Part shown: positions 6,034 through 9,278 of the stretch, piece after piece
Numbering within the stretch: position 1 is the stretch's first letter
How the letters are laid out: each line of letters starts with the position of its first letter
From: Pseudomonadota bacterium
GTDB lineage: Bacteria; Pseudomonadota; Alphaproteobacteria; Caulobacterales; Caulobacteraceae
Assembly (NCBI GenBank): GCA_023445955.1
Contig: JAEXJH010000198.1
Span: 1 to 9,278 of the forward strand
Direction: 5' to 3'
DNA: 9,278 nucleotides
Position numbers and translations under genes: made by a program
The notes under the pieces: model-generated
Databases searched by the model: none
Seen by the model: the letters and a program-made list of their open reading frames with translations, nothing else
Told to the model about the DNA's origin: nothing

Positions 6034-8070
6034 TTAGAACCGGGGCAGGAGGTCGTCGGCGTCGCCCTCCCCTTCGGTCATGGCGTGCGCGCGGAGGATC
6101 GTCTGGCTCGCCCGCAGCCGATCCAGCACCCGCCGGTCCGCGGCCGCGTCGGCGCCGTCGTCCTCGGGGCCGAAGCCAAGATCGCCAGGGTCGGCTTCGG
6201 CTGGGCGGAACGTCCTCGGCTCAAGACCCGGATGGCGCTGTTGCTGCAGACCGCCCTCGCTCTCGAAATCCAGGGCCGCGTCCTCATCCATGGCCAGGTC
6301 GGCGTGCGGCGTGCGGACCCGCCCGCTCCAATCGTCGGGTCTGGGCGGCGGGCGATCGCGGTAGCCGCCGGCGTGGAGCTCAGGCGCAGCCCCGCCCCGC
6401 CGCGTGAAGTTCTCGTCCTCGTAGTAGCGGAGCTTGACCGCGCGGATCGGCGCGAGGCCCGACACCAGGACGATGGCGTCCGTCGCCGGCAGCTGCATGA
6501 TCTCGCCCGGCGTCAGCAGCGGCCGCGCGGTTTCCTGTCGGCTGACCATGACATGGCTGAGCCAAGGCGACAGGCGATGGCCGGCGTAGTTTCGCTGCGC
6601 GCGTTGCTCTGTCGCCGTGCCCAGGGCGTCGGAGATCCGCTTGGCGGTCTGCTCGTCGTTCGTGGAATAGGCGACCCGCACATGGCAGTTGTCGAGGATG
6701 GCGTTGTGCTCGCCGTAGGCCTTGGAGATCTGATTCAGGCTCTGGGCGATCAGGTAGGCGCGGATGCCGTAGCCGGCCATGAAGGCCAGGGCCGACTCGA
6801 AGAAGTCGAGCCTTCCCAGCGCCGGAAACTCGTCCAGCATCAGAAGGAGCTGATGCTTGCGCCGCTTGCCTGGGTCGCCCTCCAGGCGCTCGGTCAGCCG
6901 CCGGCCGATCTGGTTCAGGATCAGTCGGACGAGCGGCTTGGTGCGCGCGATATCGGAGGGTGGAACGACGAGGTAGAGACTGACCGGGCGGGCAGCGTCG
7001 ACCAGATCGCTGATGCGCCAGTCGCAGGCGCCCGTCACGGCCGCCACGGTCGGATCCCGGTAAAGCCCCAGGAACGACATCGCGGTCGACAACACCCCGC
7101 TGCGTTCGTTTTCCGACTTGTTGAGGACCTCGCGCGCGGCGCTGGCGACGACGGGGTGGACCTGGGGCTGATCGGCCGAGCCCAGGTGGTTGGTCGCCAT
7201 CATCCTGCGCAGGGTGTGGGCGAACGAACGCTGCGGGTCGGACAGGAAGGTCGCGACCCGCGCGAGGGTCTTCTCCTCCTCGGCATAGAGGACATGAAGG
7301 ATCGCGCCGACCAGCAGGCTGTGGCTGGTCTTCTCCCAGTGCGACCGCCGCTCCAGCGACCCTTCCGGATCGACCAGCATGTCGGCGATATTCTGGACGT
7401 CGCGGACCTCGTCGGGGCCCTTGCGCACTTCGAGCAGCGGATTGTAGCGCGCCGAACGGATTTCCGTCGGATTGAACAGCAGGCAGTGGGAGAACTGCGC
7501 GCGCCAGCCCGCGGTCAGGGTCCAGTTCTCACCCTTGATGTCATGGACCACGCAGCTGCTGGTCCAGCTGCGCAGGGTCGTCACCACCAGACCCACGCCC
7601 TTGCCGCTCTGGGTCGGCGCGAAGGCCATGACGTGCTGGGGGCCGTCGTGGCGCAGGTAGCGCCCGTGGATGCCGCCGAGGAACACGCCCCGATCGCCGA
7701 GCAGGCCGGCAGCGCGGATTTCGGCCGGCCGCGCCCAGCGCGAGGAGCCGTAGGTGGTGACCTGCCCGTTTTGCCGCGCGCGCCACAGCGACCCGCAGAT
7801 GGCGCAAGCGCAACCCAGAAACCCGCTCGCGCCGGCCAGGAGCCCGGCCTTGTCGAACACGGCCGGCGCATAGGCTTCGTAGTGGAACCACCAGTCGAAG
7901 AGCTGCCAGGGCCGGTAGACGGGCTGGCCCAGGAGCGTCAGCCAGGGCGCGCCGAGTTCGGGCTGGTGGCCCAGCATGGCGGCGGCCCACTGGGTGGCGG
8001 TCCACACGCCCAAGACGACGATCGCGAAGACCGCGATGATCTGACCCAGGAGCAGCTTGGTGGGCGTCAT
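6034..8070 (-). CDS. traG: TraG, type IV coupling protein (VirD4-like ATPase)
   Basis: A 678-residue coupling protein that recruits the relaxase-DNA complex to the secretion channel. Two N-terminal membrane segments lie at about residues 5-22 and 78-98. The cytoplasmic ATPase follows: Walker A PTQSGKG at 152-158, the HDIKGENW motif at 176-183, Walker B LLLMLDEFPALG at 408-419, and the IAQS motif at 441-444. The fold ends near LRYYEDENF (547-555), after which about 120 residues (559-678) form a Pro/Asp/Glu-rich tail without recognisable domain. The ATG at 8070 is chosen because GGAGG lies five bases upstream and the membrane anchor follows directly; the open frame continues to 8199, but that extra stretch is Arg-rich and unlike the family. 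The gene is preceded by a 256-bp gap after the relaxase and may have its own transcription start there, though I see no clear promoter. Confidence 0.95.
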   Translation of the reverse strand: MTPTKLLLGQIIAVFAIVVLGVWTATQWAAAMLGHQPELGAPWLTLLGQPVYRPWQLFDWWFHYEAYAPAVFDKAGLLAGASGFLGCACAICGSLWRARQNGQVTTYGSSRWARPAEIRAAGLLGDRGVFLGGIHGRYLRHDGPQHVMAFAPTQSGKGVGLVVTTLRSWTSSCVVHDIKGENWTLTAGWRAQFSHCLLFNPTEIRSARYNPLLEVRKGPDEVRDVQNIADMLVDPEGSLERRSHWEKTSHSLLVGAILHVLYAEEEKTLARVATFLSDPQRSFAHTLRRMMATNHLGSADQPQVHPVVASAAREVLNKSENERSGVLSTAMSFLGLYRDPTVAAVTGACDWRISDLVDAARPVSLYLVVPPSDIARTKPLVRLILNQIGRRLTERLEGDPGKRRKHQLLLMLDEFPALGRLDFFESALAFMAGYGIRAYLIAQSLNQISKAYGEHNAILDNCHVRVAYSTNDEQTAKRISDALGTATEQRAQRNYAGHRLSPWLSHVMVSRQETARPLLTPGEIMQLPATDAIVLVSGLAPIRAVKLRYYEDENFTRRGGAAPELHAGGYRDRPPPRPDDWSGRVRTPHADLAMDEDAALDFESEGGLQQQRHPGLEPRTFRPAEADPGDLGFGPEDDGADAAADRRVLDRLRASQTILRAHAMTEGEGDADDLLPRF

Positions 8071-8075
8071 ACTCG

Positions 8076-8080
8076 CCTCC
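8076..8080 (-). promoter_or_regulatory. ribosome binding site of traG
   Basis: The minus strand reads GGAGG followed by five bases and the ATG at 8070. This is the best Shine-Dalgarno match in the window and it decides the traG start against the longer open frame to 8199. Confidence 0.8.
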
Positions 8081-8121
8081 GCTCGACGCCTGACCCGGGC
8101 GGGTCGCCGTCGGCGGAAGAC

Positions 8122-8328
8122 TCGTTCGCCGGGCCGTTTTTGCGTTAGAGCGGTCCGGGCGCAGCCCGCCGCAGGCGGCCGCAGTCCAACGTCTGACACC
8201 GGACAGTGCGGGCCGTCCGCGCGGCCGCGGCGGCGCTCGCCGTCCCCGCCGATGTCCCCGCGTGGTGGTTCGCGCCATGCCGCCGCGCTGTGGCTTGGCG
8301 ACCAAGGTCCAGGTCGTTCGCCGTTTTT
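8122..8328. repeat. imperfect direct-repeat pair flanking the relaxase-traG gap
   Basis: Plus-strand copies are TCGTTCGCC-GTTTTT at 8314-8328 and TCGTTCGCC-GGGCC-GTTTTT at 8122-8141. They are identical in 15 positions except for a five-base insert in the second. One copy spans the relaxase stop codon and the other lies about 50 bp upstream of the traG start. The T-run is rare in such G+C-rich DNA. A function (operator, processing signal, remnant of a duplication) is not shown by the sequence. Confidence 0.45.
8242..8261. repeat. tandem 8-bp direct repeat, 12-bp period
   Basis: GTCCCCGC occurs at 8242-8249 and again at 8254-8261, separated by CGAT. The 12-bp spacing puts the two copies roughly one helical turn apart, as in some operators, but G+C-rich sequence also produces such pairs by chance. 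Confidence 0.4.
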
Positions 8329-9278
8329 AGGAGATCGTCGGCCCCGAGCGCCCCCGTCCGATCGTCCAGCTGATCGCGTCGCCCCGCAGCACGCCCGACA
8401 CGGGCTGACCTTCGCGCCCGTCGAGCACGGGCCGCCACGGAACGAGGGTGAAGTCGCGGCTGCGCTCGATCACCGCCATGCGCTCGCCCGCCAGGTCGAC
8501 GCCGCGCCGGTAAATCCCCTCGACCCGCTGGCCCGATCGCGTCTCGGCATAGGGCCGCCCGATCTCCTGGGCCAGCGCCGCGCCCATCAGCTCGCGCTCG
8601 CGCCGGCCAAGTTCCGCCAGCAGCCCGCGACGATAGAGCACCTGGTCGCCGTCCTGCTGGGCCAGGCCCTGGTCGATCAGCCATTGGCGGCGCGCGGCTA
8701 GGGCCTGGCGCGCTTGGCGGCCAAAGCCCGCGTCACGCAGCGGTTCAGGCGAGGCCTCGAGCAGCTCCCGGTCGAGCCAGGTCGGCCCCATGGTTGTAGC
8801 CAGGCGCTCCAGCGGCGCGCGCGAGAGCGGTGTCACCAGCACAGGGGTCGCGCGCGCCCGCTCGGCCTCGAAGGCAAGCGCGCGGTCCAGGTGGTCGACG
8901 CCGATCCGCCAGGCGCCGTCGGCCTCCCGCTCGACCCCGCACCGGGCGCGGCGCAGCGCTTCCAGCCGCCGCACGTGCGCCTCGACGAACGCCGGACTGG
9001 CCGAAGGATCCACGAGACGATGCAGGGCCGCGCTATAGCGGCCGTCATGGTCGGCGGCGATCCGCGCCACGGTCTGGTCGACCGCCCGCGCCTGCACGGG
9101 CCGGGCGCTAATCCGGACGATCGCGCCCTCCCCGACCGCCTCGGTCGCCTCCCCTCGGCCGATATCGACATAGTGGGCGCGGCCGTCGACGCCGTCGATC
9201 ACCAGGTAGTGGCGGTCGCGGGCGTCGTCGGCGCGCCCCCCGCGGAGCAGCCGCCCCCCCAGCGGCCCCCCCGCGGCG
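8327..9278 (-). CDS. relaxase/mobilization nuclease, C-terminal DUF3363 region (5' end missing)
   Basis: The visible 316 residues belong to the C-terminal DUF3363 part of a VirD2/TraI-like relaxase, which in the whole protein follows the nicking domain. The frame is open to the right edge, so the Tyr and His residues of the catalytic centre are not seen. Recognisable stretches are DRHYLVIDGVDGRAHYVDIG, TWLDRELL, LRDAGFGRQARQAL, RRQWLIDQGLAQ, GQRVEGIYRRGVDLA, and the end SRDFTLVPWRPVL...GDAISWTIGRGRSGP. These fit the known relaxase family found next to traG in Tn4371-like elements. A GTG at 9202 could be mistaken for a start, but the same reading continues upstream as protein of the family (GRLLRGGRADDARDRHYL), so this is a partial gene. 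The stop is TAA at 8327-8329. Three C-runs of 6-7 near the edge make the last 45 bases prone to sequence error. Confidence 0.9.
   Translation of the reverse strand, partial: AAGGPLGGRLLRGGRADDARDRHYLVIDGVDGRAHYVDIGRGEATEAVGEGAIVRISARPVQARAVDQTVARIAADHDGRYSAALHRLVDPSASPAFVEAHVRRLEALRRARCGVEREADGAWRIGVDHLDRALAFEAERARATPVLVTPLSRAPLERLATTMGPTWLDRELLEASPEPLRDAGFGRQARQALAARRQWLIDQGLAQQDGDQVLYRRGLLAELGRRERELMGAALAQEIGRPYAETRSGQRVEGIYRRGVDLAGERMAVIERSRDFTLVPWRPVLDGREGQPVSGVLRGDAISWTIGRGRSGPTIS

Larger units (their letters stand above)
8071..8326. other. relaxase-traG intergenic region, 256 bp
   Basis: The only sizeable gap in the window. Open frames crossing it are Arg/Ala/Pro-rich continuations of shadow frames and carry no protein signature. 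I see no convincing sigma-70-type promoter and no hairpin followed by a T-run on the minus strand. It holds two direct-repeat pairs (listed separately), a short G+C hairpin (CCGCC-GCA-GGCGG at 8166-8178), and the traG ribosome binding site at its left end. It could serve as leader or control region for the traG-trb operon, which is inference from position only. Confidence 0.6.

Noticed and set aside
6085..8148. A 687-codon plus-strand open frame opposite almost all of traG
   Set aside because: It is Arg/Gly/Ala-rich with no membrane, domain or motif pattern, and mirrors the codon bias of traG. The minus-strand frame has intact Walker motifs and a strong ribosome binding site.
8129..8160. Possible terminator hairpin GGGCCG...CGGTCC in the intergenic region
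   Set aside because: The stem is only six pairs with a G-U pair on the plus-strand RNA, is mismatched on the minus-strand RNA, and has its T-run in the loop, not after the stem.
8071..8199. N-terminal extension of TraG to a start at 8199
   Set aside because: The extra 43 residues are Arg-rich and precede the membrane anchor without family similarity; GGAGG directly supports 8070.
8145..8684. Minus-strand open frame across the relaxase end and the gap, possible small gene
   Set aside because: Repetitive Ala/Arg/Gly composition with no ribosome binding site or family features; it is out of frame with the relaxase.

Overview
This window is a single minus-strand block of conjugative-transfer genes. 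It reads, in transcription order from right to left: relaxase C-terminus, traG (coupling protein), a ribbon-helix-helix protein, trbB, trbC, trbD, trbE, trbJ, trbL. Both edges cut through genes: the relaxase enters from the right and trbL leaves at the left. The gene order and protein families match the P-type (IncP/Tn4371-like) mating-pair-formation module found in integrative conjugative elements and plasmids of Proteobacteria. The very high G+C content, the strong G/C preference at third codon positions and the protein style suggest an alphaproteobacterium, perhaps Caulobacterales or sphingomonad-like. That host assignment is inference only.

Region by region. At 8327-9278 lies the C-terminal DUF3363-type part of a relaxase; its catalytic N-terminus is outside the window. 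At 8071-8326 is the only intergenic stretch of any size (256 bp), with two small direct-repeat pairs and no credible gene. At 6034-8070 is traG, the VirD4-type ATPase that links relaxosome to channel, followed after 11 bp by a small ribbon-helix-helix DNA-binding protein (5624-6022). From there to 889 every gene overlaps the next by 1-7 bp (RHH/trbB, trbB/trbC, trbC/trbD, trbD/trbE, trbE/trbJ), which indicates one polycistronic, translationally coupled operon. A 30-bp gap separates trbJ from trbL (858 to the left edge).

How they work together. By family knowledge, the relaxase nicks oriT and stays bound to the strand, and TraG brings the complex to the channel. TrbB and TrbE are the cytoplasmic ATPases of the secretion channel and pilus assembly, TrbC is the pilin, and TrbD (VirB3-like) and TrbL (VirB6-like) are inner-membrane parts. 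TrbJ is a secreted VirB5-like component. The rest of the channel (TrbF, TrbG, TrbI), a TraF-type peptidase, oriT, the integrase and any cargo are not in the window.

I did not find an undescribed system. The observations most worth checking are the paired repeats between relaxase and traG, the acidic tail of TraG, the embedded RHH regulator, the lack of room for trbK between trbJ and trbL, and the dense poly-C runs at the right edge. Long plus-strand open frames opposite these genes are composition artefacts.
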